A stretch of 64,000 bases of DNA from Paenibacillus sp. 1001270B_150601_E10 (lineage in GTDB: Bacteria > Bacillota > Bacilli > Paenibacillales > Paenibacillaceae), in assembly GCF_015558675.1 (NCBI RefSeq), contig NZ_JADMOL010000001.1, forward strand, positions 843,797 through 907,796, written 5' to 3'. Position numbers and translations under genes: made by a program. The notes beneath the pieces were generated by a model, which was given only the letters and a program-made list of their open reading frames with translations, was not told the DNA's origin and made no database searches. Positions within the stretch are counted from its first letter, which is position 1. Every line of letters begins with the position of its first letter. Below are positions 34,228-44,679 of the stretch, one piece after another.

Positions 34228-34449
34228 ATGAGCCAAAACAACCGTTCTAGCAACAACCTAGTTGTACCGCAAGCTACTGGCGCACTTGAGCAAATGAAGT
34301 TCGAGATCGCACAAGAACTTGGTATCGCTATCCCACAAGATGGATACTACGGTAACATGGCTACTCGTGACACTGGTTCTATCGGTGGTTACATCACGAA
34401 GCGCCTTGTTCAAATCGCGGAACAACAACTTGCTGGTCAATACAAATAA
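34228..34449 (+). CDS. Alpha/beta-type small acid-soluble spore protein
   Basis: 73 residues from ATG 34228; AAGGAGGTGA at 34213-34222 is six bases upstream, while GTG 34219 lies inside it. The family core is complete: NNLVVPQATGALEQMKFEIAQ (shown in part), the GPR protease site around KFEIAQELG, and GGYITKRLVQIAEQ near the end. These proteins coat spore DNA and protect it from UV and heat. This gene alone marks the host as an endospore former. Confidence 0.97.
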   Translation: MSQNNRSSNNLVVPQATGALEQMKFEIAQELGIAIPQDGYYGNMATRDTGSIGGYITKRLVQIAEQQLAGQYK

Positions 34450-34460
34450 TGAATTCCTAA

Positions 34461-34496
34461 GAAGCATCGGATAAGTCATCGCTTGTCCGATGCTTC
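34461..34496 (+). terminator. Hairpin after the SASP gene
   Basis: GAAGCATCGGA (34461-34471) and TCCGATGCTTC (34486-34496) form an 11-bp stem, extended by AAG/CTT. The T-content after it is low (CTCTATCTCT). Confidence 0.75.
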
Positions 34497-34563
34497 CTCT
34501 ATCTCTGGACTCAGAATGAAGCTAACCTTTCTAACCTATTTGGCAATGAATTGACTCTTCCAG

Positions 34564-35142
34564 TCAGGTATACACATTTTTGTACTTCTCATAATAATGG
34601 AATACCTTCTTCACATACAACCTTGTTTCGTTAAAAGGAATTGAATTTTTTGCCGTTTCCAGCTGACCATCCCATGTGCCGTTCTTCAACCACTCATTCA
34701 CATTCCCTGGACCAGCGTTATAGGCAGCAACTGCCGCAACCATATTATGATTGTACATTTTGATTAAAGACTTCAGATACCATGTTCCAATAGTAATATT
34801 TGGGTCAACCTCGTTTTTCAATTGATCCATCGTATACAGCTTCCGGATTTTCATCTGCTCCATTGCCCATTCCGCTGTGCTTGGCATCAGCTGCATGACG
34901 CCTAAAGCTCCTTTTCGTGATTCTCTTCCGGCTATGTAATTCGTTTCTACACGAATGATGGCTGCGACAAGCAGGGGATCAAGCTCTTGATCCGTCGCTT
35001 TCTGGCGAATCGTTTCTTTATAAGGGATGGGATACATCCATTGTCCCAGCCACTCAGACTGCAGCACCCATATCAGCAAAAAACCGACGACCAGGACAAA
35101 CAGCCATTTTTTTTGACGCAACGTTTTCATGAACATACTCAT
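34564..35142 (-). CDS. Lytic transglycosylase (SLT domain)
   Basis: 192 residues with one N-terminal membrane anchor (WLFVLVVGFLLIWVL). The SLT fold contains the catalytic Glu in IIRVETNYIAGRESRKGALG, the motif VMQLMPSTAEWA, and AVAAYNAGPGNVNEWL. It cleaves peptidoglycan glycan strands at the outer face of the membrane. ATG 35142 overlaps the coaE stop (ATGA), so it is translationally coupled to coaE. Neighbouring genes belong to the polA-mutM-ytaF-coaE cluster. Confidence 0.94.
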   Translation of the reverse strand: MSMFMKTLRQKKWLFVLVVGFLLIWVLQSEWLGQWMYPIPYKETIRQKATDQELDPLLVAAIIRVETNYIAGRESRKGALGVMQLMPSTAEWAMEQMKIRKLYTMDQLKNEVDPNITIGTWYLKSLIKMYNHNMVAAVAAYNAGPGNVNEWLKNGTWDGQLETAKNSIPFNETRLYVKKVFHYYEKYKNVYT

Positions 35143-35735
35143 AGCATGCCCTTCTTCTTCGCAAAAGAAAGCACTTGCTGCTCAGTATCTTCTAACCCCT
35201 TATCATTCATGATTACAACGTCCGCATGTGCTCGCTTCTCTTCAATATCCAACTGAGCATTCAATCTAGCTTCAGCTTGATCTTTTGTTATACCATCCCG
35301 CTCCATCAAACGCTTTAGTTGAAGCGATCTTGGAACATATACGACCATAATCTCCTCGAATAGACTCTCCATCTTCGATTCAAACAAGAGGGGCACGTCC
35401 ACCACTACAAGCCGATTCCGATCTTCTTTCTCGTATGCATCCATTCGGGCAAACATCACTTTTCGTATAGCTGGATGGGTAATCGCATTTAAAGCCTGAC
35501 GCTCTGTCTCGTTATGAAATACAATCTCGCCAAGCTTCTTCCGGTTCAATGATCCATCCTCCTGCAGCACCTCAGATCCAAAGCGCTCTGCAATCTGCTG
35601 AAGGACTGGACTGCCAGGAAGCACAACCTCCCTGGCGATGCGGTCCAAGTCAATTAAGGCTGCACCGTGCTGCACTAATAAGGCAGCAACAGTGCTTTTG
35701 CCAGAAGCGATTCCTCCTGTCAATCCAATATTCAT
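35139..35735 (-). CDS. coaE: Dephospho-CoA kinase
   Basis: 198 residues, standard length. The P-loop GLTGGIASGKST starts at residue 4, followed by HGAALIDLDRIAREVV, the substrate-binding DADxxAR-like region, and VVVDVPLLFES. It catalyses the last step of CoA synthesis. It sits in the usual Bacillales place after ytaF. Confidence 0.97.
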   Translation of the reverse strand: MNIGLTGGIASGKSTVAALLVQHGAALIDLDRIAREVVLPGSPVLQQIAERFGSEVLQEDGSLNRKKLGEIVFHNETERQALNAITHPAIRKVMFARMDAYEKEDRNRLVVVDVPLLFESKMESLFEEIMVVYVPRSLQLKRLMERDGITKDQAEARLNAQLDIEEKRAHADVVIMNDKGLEDTEQQVLSFAKKKGML

Positions 35736-35806
35736 ACGTTCACCTCATATAGAAACCAAAATAAGTGTCTCATTTTGATGCTCACATAACCTTTTATCAT
35801 TCACTT

Positions 35807-36514
35807 TTAGAATAGCTTCATAATTCCAATCACAATCAGCAGACAGCCTGGCAAAAAGGACAACCGCTTCAGCCATCTCCATTGACCAAATGTAATGCCG
35901 ATTCTCATCCCCAGCTGCAGAAAGGTGCCGCTAAACAGGGCGATAATGAGGGCAGTCCATATGGGAGGATAGCCAAGCAATGCAGCTCCAATACCTGCTC
36001 CAAAGGCATCAAGCGATAGAGCGGCTCCGAGCCATGCGGCCTCTGACGCGCTAATCGTTCCCGAACGGTCTATATCAGCAGCATCAGGCGTTCTTAAGAT
36101 CTGGATAATGATGCCCATTCGCTTTAGCTGTATCTTCAGAATCTGCTGTACCTGAGGCTCTGGGCTTGACTGCAATCCTTCCTGAGAAGACTCCTGCTTA
36201 AAGGACTCTTCGACCTTCACCTCAACACTGCTCGTGCCGTCTTGAGACTTGAAAAATTGAATCATGGCCCAAATACCGATGCCAATCAGTATAAGTGCGC
36301 CTAAGATGCTAGCTGCTCGATCGGAGAACCAGTGGATAAATAAAGCCCCAACATGCATCGACAACAAAATGACGAGCCCTGAACAGAGCGATATGATGAG
36401 TACCGAGATCCAAGGAATTCTTAAACGCCTCATCCCGTAAGTAAGCCCTACGCCGAAGCTGTCCAGACTAAGTGCAAACGCCAATACCAATAGTGACGCA
36501 ACATGCGCAAACAA
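35807..36514 (-). CDS. ytaF: Sporulation membrane protein YtaF (MntP-like)
   Basis: 235 residues from TTG 36514, seven bases after GGGAGGG; this start aligns with B. subtilis YtaF, whereas the longer reading from 36553 runs through the ribosome binding site. Two halves of three helices each (LLVLAFALSLDSFGVGLTYG and AAWLGAALSLDAFGAGIGAAL) show an inverted MntP-like repeat, separated by a long hydrophilic loop around residues 95-150. The function is unknown; B. subtilis ytaF is a sporulation-linked gene. It lies between mutM and coaE. Confidence 0.92.
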   Translation of the reverse strand: MFAHVASLLVLAFALSLDSFGVGLTYGMRRLRIPWISVLIISLCSGLVILLSMHVGALFIHWFSDRAASILGALILIGIGIWAMIQFFKSQDGTSSVEVKVEESFKQESSQEGLQSSPEPQVQQILKIQLKRMGIIIQILRTPDAADIDRSGTISASEAAWLGAALSLDAFGAGIGAALLGYPPIWTALIIALFSGTFLQLGMRIGITFGQWRWLKRLSFLPGCLLIVIGIMKLF

Positions 36515-36625
36515 CTTTATTCCCTCCCTGCCGACCAACTCTGATGAGAACAATGGCCTTAACCAATGTACCTTATCATATGGGAAGCAGAGAACTTTCG
36601 TGCATCCTTAGAAGAATAAGGAACG

Positions 36626-37456
36626 TCAGCTTCTCGGCTGGCAGCTTGGACAGGTGTGGGTACCTCGTCCACCTACAACAGACTTCTCAACAAGCTGTCC
36701 GCAGCGAACACACGGCTTTCCTTCCTGTCCATACACCTGAAGCTGATGCTGGAACATCCCCATCTCTCCTTGTCCATTCACATAGGATTTGATTGAGGAT
36801 CCGCCCGCATCGACGGCTTGTTGAAGCGTATAGATAATCGCTTCGTGCAATCGCTTGAGCTGTTCATCGTTAAGTGAGTCAGCCTGTGTCATTGGGTGTA
36901 TCCCTGCTCGGAACAAAGCTTCATCCACATAGATATTGCCAAGCCCAACGATGATATGTTGATTGAGAAGCACCGGCTTAATAAAGCTTCGGCGGTTGCC
37001 AAGCTTCTCCTTAAGAAGCTCTGCGGTGAATCCGTCCTGAAGCGGCTCGATGCCTAGCTTCTTAAGCGGCGCCTCCCGCATCTCTTCCCCAGGTGAGAAG
37101 AGATGCATCGTTCCAAACTGCCGCACATCCTTATAACGCAGTTCCGTTTCGTCATCGAAGTGGAAGATCACATGAGTATGCTTCTCAACAGGCTCATCGG
37201 ACGAATAGACCCCGTAGCGGCCTTCCATTCGGAGATGAGACACCAGGACAAGATCATCCAAGTGGATCAGCAAGAACTTGCCTCTGCGACCCACCTCTTG
37301 TATTGTATGTCCGGCGAGAGCCGCACAGAACGACTCAATCTCAGCAGGACGTTGGATAATGCGAGGCAACGTTACTGTGACACGATCGATTTTTTTACCT
37401 TTAACCAATGTATTTAAAGTTCGTTTTACCGTTTCTACCTCTGGCAATTCTGGCAT
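36626..37456 (-). CDS. mutM: Formamidopyrimidine-DNA glycosylase
   Basis: 276 residues. The catalytic N-terminus PELPEVETVKRTL (Pro2, Glu3, Glu6), Lys57-region GRRGKFLL, the H2TH part (GLGNIYVDEALFRAGIHP) and the C-terminal zinc finger (CVRCGQ...THTCPSCQ) are all present. It removes 8-oxoguanine and formamidopyrimidines. It is positioned directly after polA as in Bacillus. Confidence 0.97.
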   Translation of the reverse strand: MPELPEVETVKRTLNTLVKGKKIDRVTVTLPRIIQRPAEIESFCAALAGHTIQEVGRRGKFLLIHLDDLVLVSHLRMEGRYGVYSSDEPVEKHTHVIFHFDDETELRYKDVRQFGTMHLFSPGEEMREAPLKKLGIEPLQDGFTAELLKEKLGNRRSFIKPVLLNQHIIVGLGNIYVDEALFRAGIHPMTQADSLNDEQLKRLHEAIIYTLQQAVDAGGSSIKSYVNGQGEMGMFQHQLQVYGQEGKPCVRCGQLVEKSVVGGRGTHTCPSCQPRS

Positions 37457-37525
37457 TGCATATCACCTCACTTCCCATTATACCTGATCCGTTCAACATG
37501 AAGGGAAGCTGGTTGAATTTACGTG

Positions 37526-40186
37526 TTACTTCGCTTCATACCAGTTGGCGCCGCTGCTCACATCTGCACGAAGCGGCACTTGAAGCTTAATCGCTTGCTC
37601 CATAATTTCAGGCACCAGCTTCTCCATCAGCTCTACCTCACGCGGAGGAACCTCAAATACCAATTCATCGTGTACTTGAAGCAGCATGCGGCTCTCTAGC
37701 TTCTGCTCTTTAAGCGCAGCATCCATCTTCACCATCGCAAGCTTGATAATATCTGCAGCCGTGCCTTGAATTGGCGTGTTCATTGCCGTGCGCTCGGCAA
37801 AGGAGCGGAGATTGAAGTTCGAAGCATTAATCTCAGGCAAGTAGCGGCGACGCTCCAGCATTGTCTTCACGTAGCCCTGCTTTCTGGCTTCGTCCACGAT
37901 GTCATGCATATATTGCTTGACTCCTTGGAATACCGCAAAGTACTGCTCAATAAACTTCGCTGCATCTTTGCGCGTGATATTCAGGTTCTGCGACAAGCCG
38001 TAGTCGCTGATGCCATATACGATGCCGAAGTTGACTGCCTTGGCGGAGCGCCGCATATTGCTGTCTACCTCTTCGGCCTTTACGCCAAAGACGTCCATAG
38101 CCGTCTTCGTATGAATATCCATATCGTGAATAAAAGCTTCCTTCAGCTTCTCATCGCCTGAGATATGAGCAAGCACGCGAAGCTCTATCTGTGAATAGTC
38201 AGCGGCAACAATCTTCCAATCTGCCTCGGTAGGAACGAAGGCCTGACGAATCTGGCGACCTTCCTCGAGTCGAATCGGAATATTCTGAAGATTCGGGAAC
38301 TGAGAGCTTAGACGACCTGTAGCCGTAATCGTCTGGCGGTAATACGTATGAACGCGTCCCGTGTCCTTCCGAACTTCCTTCAATAATCCCTCGATGTAAG
38401 TAGATTGCAGCTTTGTCATCTGGCGATAGTGCAAGATGAGCGGGATGATATCGTGGTATGGCTCCAGCTTCTCCAGCACTTCAGCATCTGTAGAGTAGCC
38501 GGTCTTCGTCTTTTTCACAACGGGAAGCTGAAGCTTGTCAAACAGAATCTCACCAAGCTGCTTCGGAGAGCCGATATTGAACTCTGTTCCAGCCAGTTCA
38601 TAGATTCGCGTCATCGTCTCTTCGATCGACGAGCTGAACTGCTCGCCAAGCTTCTTAAGCGCATCTTGGTTAACAAGAATGCCGGTCTTTTCCATTTGGG
38701 CAAGAATAGAAGAAAGAGGAAGTTCTAGATCATAATACAGGTGATCCATCTCATTGGCTTTAAGCTCCTCTTCCATCTTTGGAGCAAGCTGCTGAACAAG
38801 ACTTGCCTTGCGTGATGCATGGATAGCCACGACCGATGTATCAGGCACTTTGAACTTCGCGCCCTTGCCATACACCGTCTCGTCACTGTCCATACTAGAC
38901 AAGCCGAACTTCACAGCGAGGCTTTGCACCGTTGCCGCAGCATCGCTTGGGTCCAATACGTATCCAGCAAGCTGAATATCGAAGCTTGTCCCTTGATATG
39001 ACACGTTCAACCAATGGAGGATAAGCTCTGCCCGATGAAGGTCAAAGCCAATCTTGGTCTGCTTCTCATCCTTCAGCCAAGCCCGAATAGGCTCTGCCTG
39101 ATCATGGAGCAGCATATCCTTGCTTACATACCAGTATCGATCCTTAGATGCAAATACTATGCCAATCAATTCAGCCAAATGAGGGTTCTCGCCAAACGAT
39201 TCTACTTGAATTGTTGTCACCTCATGAAGGGCGTCGACCAACTCGTTTACGTTAGAGTTATCGACGATAGCCGTGTCAAGCTCTACGGCTACAACCTCTG
39301 TCTCCAAGGATGGAGCGTCTCCTGTTGACAACTTTTCCACCCGATCAATCACCGACTTGAACTCAAGCTTCTTCAGCATCGGCAGCGCAGTCTCTGCAGG
39401 AATGCCATTGAAGGACATCTTCTCGCGCTCCAGCTCAATGGGAACCTCACGATAGATCGTTGCAAGCTGCTTACTCATACGAGCATCATCGGCATGATTC
39501 GTAATGTTCTCCTTCATCTTGCCCTTCAGCTCTTCAACATGCTCCAGCACGCTTTCTACGCTTCCATACTGGCTGAGCAGCTTAAGTGCCGTCTTCTCAC
39601 CTACGCCTGGAACACCCGGAATATTATCAGAAGAATCTCCCATGAGACCCTTCAGATCAATGATCTGCAGCGGCGTTAGTTGATACTTCTCTTCAATCGC
39701 TGCCGGGTCATACTTCTCAATTTCGCTTACCCCTTTACGGGTCAGAACAATCGTTACATTGTCCGAAGCGAGCTGCAGCATATCCTTGTCTCCGGTTACA
39801 ACCATCATCGTATGTTGCTCTTCATCGGCCTTTTTCGTCAGCGTACCGATAATATCGTCTGCTTCATATCCGCTCAGCTCGAAGTGAGCGATGCCGAGAG
39901 CATCAAGCAGCTCTCTCATAATCGGGAATTGCTCGGACAGCTCTGGCGGTGTCTTGGAGCGTCCACCCTTGTATTCCGAATACTCTGTATGTCTAAACGT
40001 GATCTTTCCTGCGTCAAATGCAACCAGTAAATGCGTCGGCTTCTCCTCTTCCAGAAGCTTCAGCAGCATTGTCATAAATCCATATACGGCATTCGTATGC
40101 AGCCCCTGCGCATTAGTCAGTGGCGGCATGGCATAGAATGCCCGATTGGCAATACTATTACCGTCGATTACGATCCATTTTTCCAT
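37526..40186 (-). CDS. polA: DNA polymerase I
   Basis: 886 residues from ATG 40186 with GAGGTG upstream; the longer reading from 40231 has no ribosome binding site. Residues 1-300 are the 5'-3' exonuclease (GNSIANRAFYA, VTGDKDMLQL, GDSSDNIPGVPGVGEKTA). The middle 3'-5' exonuclease domain lacks the catalytic acidic residues, as in Bacillus Pol I, so it is probably not proofreading. Polymerase motifs: A DYSQIELRVLAH, B RRSAKAVNFGIVYG, C QVHDELVFEVP. It works in Okazaki fragment processing and repair. In Bacillus it follows phoR directly; here the pst, cyd and MCP genes lie between. Confidence 0.97.
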   Translation of the reverse strand: MEKWIVIDGNSIANRAFYAMPPLTNAQGLHTNAVYGFMTMLLKLLEEEKPTHLLVAFDAGKITFRHTEYSEYKGGRSKTPPELSEQFPIMRELLDALGIAHFELSGYEADDIIGTLTKKADEEQHTMMVVTGDKDMLQLASDNVTIVLTRKGVSEIEKYDPAAIEEKYQLTPLQIIDLKGLMGDSSDNIPGVPGVGEKTALKLLSQYGSVESVLEHVEELKGKMKENITNHADDARMSKQLATIYREVPIELEREKMSFNGIPAETALPMLKKLEFKSVIDRVEKLSTGDAPSLETEVVAVELDTAIVDNSNVNELVDALHEVTTIQVESFGENPHLAELIGIVFASKDRYWYVSKDMLLHDQAEPIRAWLKDEKQTKIGFDLHRAELILHWLNVSYQGTSFDIQLAGYVLDPSDAAATVQSLAVKFGLSSMDSDETVYGKGAKFKVPDTSVVAIHASRKASLVQQLAPKMEEELKANEMDHLYYDLELPLSSILAQMEKTGILVNQDALKKLGEQFSSSIEETMTRIYELAGTEFNIGSPKQLGEILFDKLQLPVVKKTKTGYSTDAEVLEKLEPYHDIIPLILHYRQMTKLQSTYIEGLLKEVRKDTGRVHTYYRQTITATGRLSSQFPNLQNIPIRLEEGRQIRQAFVPTEADWKIVAADYSQIELRVLAHISGDEKLKEAFIHDMDIHTKTAMDVFGVKAEEVDSNMRRSAKAVNFGIVYGISDYGLSQNLNITRKDAAKFIEQYFAVFQGVKQYMHDIVDEARKQGYVKTMLERRRYLPEINASNFNLRSFAERTAMNTPIQGTAADIIKLAMVKMDAALKEQKLESRMLLQVHDELVFEVPPREVELMEKLVPEIMEQAIKLQVPLRADVSSGANWYEAK

Positions 40187-40295
40187 ATGTACACCTCGTC
40201 TACTTCTCTTGTTCTCATGATAGCATAGCACCGCCCCATAATGGAAATTTGCTGGCTCTATTGGCGATTATTTTTCCCATTTTAGAGTAAAAAGA

Positions 40296-40328
40296 AAAAA
40301 TTCGAACAACAAAATACGTCATTCGAAT
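40296..40328 (-). terminator. Terminator of the pst-phoU operon
   Basis: ATTCGAA (40300-40306) and TTCGAAT (40322-40328) form a 7-bp stem, and on the minus strand T-rich sequence follows (A-run 40292-40299 on plus). It lies 36 bp after the phoU stop. Confidence 0.7.
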
Positions 40329-40363
40329 CTTCTGCATGTATAGTGAAAATACCTTCGTTATGA

Positions 40364-41023
40364 TTAGCTGTTCAAGTCAGGTCTTTCGTTTGTAACGAGA
40401 TACACGATGCTTTCCCCAATGTTCGTTGCATGGTCAGCAATACGCTCGATATAGCGGCCAACAAACATCAGATGCATTACCTGAGATGCTTTATGCGGAT
40501 CTTCCACCAAGAAGCTCATCAGCTCACGAATGATCTGGCCATAGAGCTGATCGACCATGTCGTCGTCCTTTGCCATTTTATAAGCAAGATCCACGTTCTC
40601 TTCATTATAAGCCTTGGTCGATTCCACGATCATCTGCTGAACGATTTCAACCATACGGGTAATATCGATCAGAGGCTTCATGACAGGCTCGCCATTCATG
40701 CGCACGACGACCTTTGCAATATCAATCGATAGATCCCCCATCCGTTCAAGATCGCTTGAGATGCGGAAAGATACGAGAATCCGGCGCAAATCCTTCGCCA
40801 CTGGCTGCTGTGTCAAAATCAGGCGCGAACCGATGTCCATAATCTTATTTTCAAGATCGTTAAGCTCGGAATCCTTCGCGATAATCTTCTTAGCGCGTTC
40901 CACATCAGATGTCTTTAAAGATTCAAGCGATTCGATCAGGGCATGCTCCACATGCGAGCTCATCTCCTGCAACAAATGGCTTAGTTCCTCTAACCCCGTA
41001 TCGAATTCTCTGCGCTTAATCAT
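40364..41023 (-). CDS. phoU: Phosphate signalling protein PhoU
   Basis: 219 residues, usual length, with two three-helix bundles. Metal-cluster-type motifs are visible as EKDSEL-like KDSELNDLE and the second-half DDDMVDQLYGQI. RISSDLERMGDLSIDIAK and RYIERIADHATNIGE are the two conserved signature helices. It links the Pst transporter with PhoR signalling and limits phosphate uptake. It is the last gene of pstSCAB-phoU. Confidence 0.97.
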   Translation of the reverse strand: MIKRREFDTGLEELSHLLQEMSSHVEHALIESLESLKTSDVERAKKIIAKDSELNDLENKIMDIGSRLILTQQPVAKDLRRILVSFRISSDLERMGDLSIDIAKVVVRMNGEPVMKPLIDITRMVEIVQQMIVESTKAYNEENVDLAYKMAKDDDMVDQLYGQIIRELMSFLVEDPHKASQVMHLMFVGRYIERIADHATNIGESIVYLVTNERPDLNS

Positions 41024-41050
41024 GATATCACCATTACCTCCCGTGCAATA

Positions 41051-41830
41051 TTATCCGAATCGTCCTGTGATGTAGTCCTCTGTACGTTTGTCGGTTGGAT
41101 TGGAGAACAACGTTTCTGTCTGATCGAACTCGACCATTTCACCATTAAGGAAGAATACGGTTTGATCCGACGTTCTAGCTGCTTGTTGCATGTTATGAGT
41201 AACCATCACGATGGTATACTTGTTTTTTAGTTCCTGCACTAATTCTTCAATCTTTAACGTAGAAATGGGGTCAAGTGCAGAGGTTGCCTCATCCATGAGA
41301 AGCACGTCAGGGTTAACGGCAAGGGCGCGAGCGATGCATAAGCGCTGCTGCTGACCTCCTGATAGGCTGAACGCGGAACGCTTCAAGTAGTCCTTCACTT
41401 CATCCCACAGTACCGCCTGCTTCAAGCTTTGCTCTACGATCTCATCTAGCTCTGCTTTGCTTTTGGTCCCATGAAGACGAGGGCCGTAAGCAATATTGTC
41501 GTAAATGGACTTTGGAAAAGGATTCGGCTGCTGGAACACCATTCCGACCTTTTTACGGAGAGTCTCCACATCCACATCGTTGCTGTATATGTCGGTTCCG
41601 CCAATATCCACAAGACCTTCGATGCGCGTGCCGACAATCATGTCGTTCATGCGGTTCAACGTACGAAGCAGTGTCGACTTCCCACAGCCAGAAGGACCGA
41701 TAAAGGCAGTAACGGCCTTTTCAGGTATCGTCAAGTTGACATTTTTCAAAGCATGATACGTGCCATAATATAAGTTCAATTGCTCAATATTAATTAAGGT
41801 TTGATTCGCTGTTGGAGTTGATGTACTCAT
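41051..41830 (-). CDS. pstB: Phosphate ABC transporter ATPase
   Basis: 259 residues. Walker [11 protein letters not shown]-loop [17 protein letters not shown] (PstB-typical), signature [17 protein letters not shown], Walker [14 protein letters not shown]. The C-terminus [16 protein letters not shown] is diagnostic of PstB. It lies 13 bp after pstA. Confidence 0.98.
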   Translation of the reverse strand: MSTSTPTANQTLINIEQLNLYYGTYHALKNVNLTIPEKAVTAFIGPSGCGKSTLLRTLNRMNDMIVGTRIEGLVDIGGTDIYSNDVDVETLRKKVGMVFQQPNPFPKSIYDNIAYGPRLHGTKSKAELDEIVEQSLKQAVLWDEVKDYLKRSAFSLSGGQQQRLCIARALAVNPDVLLMDEATSALDPISTLKIEELVQELKNKYTIVMVTHNMQQAARTSDQTVFFLNGEMVEFDQTETLFSNPTDKRTEDYITGRFG

Positions 41831-41843
41831 ACGCTCGTCTCCT

Positions 41844-42713
41844 TTAGATCTGTTTAGAATACTTGTTACGAAGAATGATAGCCGAGATGTTCATCAGTAC
41901 GAGCATCACCATCATGACGATAATACCGGAAGCCGCAAGCTCATGGAACGATACTTGTGGTCTCGATAGCCAGTTGAAGATCTGAATCGGCATAACCGTA
42001 AACTGGTCCATAATGCTGCTTGGCAAAAAGGCTACGAACGTTAGCGCACCAATCATGACAAGCGGCGCTGTCTCACCGATCGCCCGGGAGAGGGCCAGGA
42101 TAACGCCTGTCAAGATTCCGGAGATGGAAGATGGTAGAACTGAACGGTACACCGTCTGCCACTTCGTTGCTCCAAGCGCGAAGGATGCATCTCGTCTTGC
42201 CCGAGGCACTGCCCGAATCGCTTCCTGTGCGGAAACGATAATGACAGGCAGGACGAGAAGGGTCATCGTCAAGGCACCTGACAGCAAGCTGCGATCAAGG
42301 GCCAACCCGCGAACGAAGATCGTTAGTCCGAGAATACCGTACACGATAGACGGTACACCGGCGAGCGTACTAATATTCAACTGAATAAAGCGAGTGATTC
42401 GATTCTTTTTTGCGTATTCCTCTAGATAGATCGCGGCTCCTACACCCAAGATAAATGAGATTGGAGTCATGATCAGCACCATGTAGATCGAGCCTACGAT
42501 GGCGGACTTCATGCCTGCGCGACCTGCCACACGTGAAGGATAATTCGTGAACAAGTCCAAACGGGAGATTCCGTCCATAATAATGTTAATCAATAGGGCC
42601 ATTAAAGCGATAATACCAATCGATGTGGCGACAATAAACAACAGATGAAGGTAAAGATCCTTCTTGCGTCGATTGCTAATCTGCTTGCGATTCGCATCTT
42701 CGAACATAGACAT
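41844..42713 (-). CDS. pstA: Phosphate ABC permease PstA
   Basis: 289 residues with six membrane helices. The EAA region reads [30 protein letters not shown] (residues near 165-195), typical for PstA. It starts three bases after the pstC stop, with AGAGGAG inside the pstC end, indicating coupled translation. Confidence 0.97.
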   Translation of the reverse strand: MSMFEDANRKQISNRRKKDLYLHLLFIVATSIGIIALMALLINIIMDGISRLDLFTNYPSRVAGRAGMKSAIVGSIYMVLIMTPISFILGVGAAIYLEEYAKKNRITRFIQLNISTLAGVPSIVYGILGLTIFVRGLALDRSLLSGALTMTLLVLPVIIVSAQEAIRAVPRARRDASFALGATKWQTVYRSVLPSSISGILTGVILALSRAIGETAPLVMIGALTFVAFLPSSIMDQFTVMPIQIFNWLSRPQVSFHELAASGIIVMMVMLVLMNISAIILRNKYSKQI

Positions 42714-42716
42714 GAC

Positions 42717-43643
42717 TTAGTACTCCTCTCTGAAGCGTCTTGCCACATACTGCGCGAGAATGTTCAACAAGAACGTGATGACAAACAGCGTCATACCAAC
42801 GGCAAAGATCGTTCCATATTCTACGGACCCGTGCGGTGTATCGCCCAAGCTTACTTGTACGATATAAGCCGTCATCGTCTGGATACTTTCCAGCGGATTC
42901 AAGGTCAAATTCGGTGTCGCCCCGGCAGCTACAGCTACAATCATCGTCTCCCCGATCGCTCTTGAGAAGGCCAATACTGCTGAAGAAACAATACCTGAGA
43001 ATGCCGCAGGAACAACGATCTTAAGCGCAACTTCAAAGCGGGTCGCACCAAGCGCATAGGCGCCATGGCGCAAGCTCTTAGGTACCGCAGACATCGCATC
43101 TTCACTAAGCGAGGATACCATCGGAATAATCATGATCCCCACGACCAGCCCTGCACTAAGGGCGTTAAACACTCCCATGGAAGGGAATATGCTCTTAAGC
43201 AGCGGTGTAACGAAAGTCAGTGCGAAGTATCCATATACGATTGTCGGTACACCTGCAAGAACTTCTAGGATAGGCTTTACGACCTTGCGAACGCGATCAG
43301 GCGCATATTCGCTCAAATAAATGGCGCTCGCAAGCCCAATTGGGATTGCAACAATGCAGGCAATGACGGTGACAAGCAGGGTGCCGCTTAAGAGCGGTAG
43401 AATCCCGAATGCCTTCGGCTCGATCAATGGACTCCATTTCTTGCCGAACAAGAAGTCCATGATCGGAACGCTTTTGAAAAAGGTAATGGTTTCCGACAAC
43501 AGGGTCAATACGATTCCAATCGTCGTTAATACCGATAGTGCTGCGCATAAAAAGAGCATGATCGGAATGATCTTATCTGACAAATGCGTCTTCGAATTTT
43601 TGAAGGACATCTTGGTTGTGGATGGCGCAACTTTAGATTCCAT
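42717..43643 (-). CDS. pstC: Phosphate ABC permease PstC
   Basis: 308 residues from ATG 43643 after TGAGGGT; a GTG at 43658 overlaps that site. There are six helices after a 30-residue cytoplasmic tail. The EAA loop is [22 protein letters not shown]. It pairs with PstA to form the phosphate channel. It follows pstS by 44 bp. Confidence 0.97.
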   Translation of the reverse strand: MESKVAPSTTKMSFKNSKTHLSDKIIPIMLFLCAALSVLTTIGIVLTLLSETITFFKSVPIMDFLFGKKWSPLIEPKAFGILPLLSGTLLVTVIACIVAIPIGLASAIYLSEYAPDRVRKVVKPILEVLAGVPTIVYGYFALTFVTPLLKSIFPSMGVFNALSAGLVVGIMIIPMVSSLSEDAMSAVPKSLRHGAYALGATRFEVALKIVVPAAFSGIVSSAVLAFSRAIGETMIVAVAAGATPNLTLNPLESIQTMTAYIVQVSLGDTPHGSVEYGTIFAVGMTLFVITFLLNILAQYVARRFREEY

Positions 43644-43687
43644 GTTCAGTACCCTCACTTTGCTTCTTGACTCTTATCGTTCGGAAC

Positions 43688-44623
43688 TTACTTCAGTTGC
43701 TCCAACTGCTCCGTGTATTTCTCATCTGGAAGAGGGACATATCCAACATCAGGTGCAATTGCTCCTGCATTCTCCAAGTAAAATTCAACAAATGCCTTTA
43801 CTTCTGGCTTGGACAGCTTTGCCTTATCTACATACACAAGCAATGGACGAGATAGCGGCGAATAAGAGCCGTCTTTTACAGTCTCAGGAGACGGTGTAAC
43901 GGTTGCAGTTCCGTTATCTACAGGTACAAGCTTCAACTTGTCTTGGTTTTCTTCGAAGAAGGAGTAGCCAAAGTATCCGATTGCAGTGCTGTCGCCGGAT
44001 ACGCCTTGAACGATCGCATTCGTATCCGCACTGAATGTAATTTGCTTGTCATTACGCATTGCCTTGGTCTCGCCATTAATCGCTTCTGTGAAGTAATCGA
44101 AGGTACCGTGCTCAGATCCTGGCGAATAAATGCGAAGCTCCGTTGCCGGCCAGCCTGCACGGACATCTGCCCATGTTTTTACTTTGGAATCTGGCTCATA
44201 GATCTTTTTCAGTTCATCGACAGTCAGTTTGTCTACCCAATCATTCTCTTTGTTTACGACGATCGCGAGGCCGTCATAAGCCACAGTCAGCTCTTGATAT
44301 TCAATACCATTGTTCTTCGCATCCTGTGCTTCCTCTTCTTTGATAGGACGCGATGCATTGCTAAGTTCGATCTCACCACGTGCAAAGCGCTTAAAGCCGC
44401 TGCCTGTTCCAGAAGTACCAACGGATACGCGAACATCCTTATGCGCTGCATTGAACTCCTCGGCAATGGCCTCTGTCATAGGAAATACGGTACTGGAACC
44501 GTCAATATTTATCGTGCCGGACAACGCTGGCCCACTGTTATCTTTACCACCACATGCGGACAATAATGTAAGTACGAGCGCAATTACAGTCAAAGTCATT
44601 AATCTTTTTCCTAGCTTATTCAA
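43688..44623 (-). CDS. pstS: Phosphate-binding lipoprotein PstS
   Basis: 311 residues from TTG 44623, eight bases after AAGGAG; the GTG at 44632 overlaps the ribosome binding site. Lipobox TLLSAC places the lipid-anchored Cys near residue 24. Phosphate-contact motifs are INIDGSSTVFPMTEA, GTSGTGSGFKRF and SPGSEHGTFDYFTEA. It delivers phosphate to PstCA at the outer membrane face. A Pho box with 11-bp period precedes the gene. Confidence 0.97.
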   Translation of the reverse strand: MNKLGKRLMTLTVIALVLTLLSACGGKDNSGPALSGTINIDGSSTVFPMTEAIAEEFNAAHKDVRVSVGTSGTGSGFKRFARGEIELSNASRPIKEEEAQDAKNNGIEYQELTVAYDGLAIVVNKENDWVDKLTVDELKKIYEPDSKVKTWADVRAGWPATELRIYSPGSEHGTFDYFTEAINGETKAMRNDKQITFSADTNAIVQGVSGDSTAIGYFGYSFFEENQDKLKLVPVDNGTATVTPSPETVKDGSYSPLSRPLLVYVDKAKLSKPEVKAFVEFYLENAGAIAPDVGYVPLPDEKYTEQLEQLK

Positions 44624-44679
44624 GGGGGTCACTCCTTCTGTGTGCTTAACTGAAGTATAATTTCTGTTGCTATGCTGTA

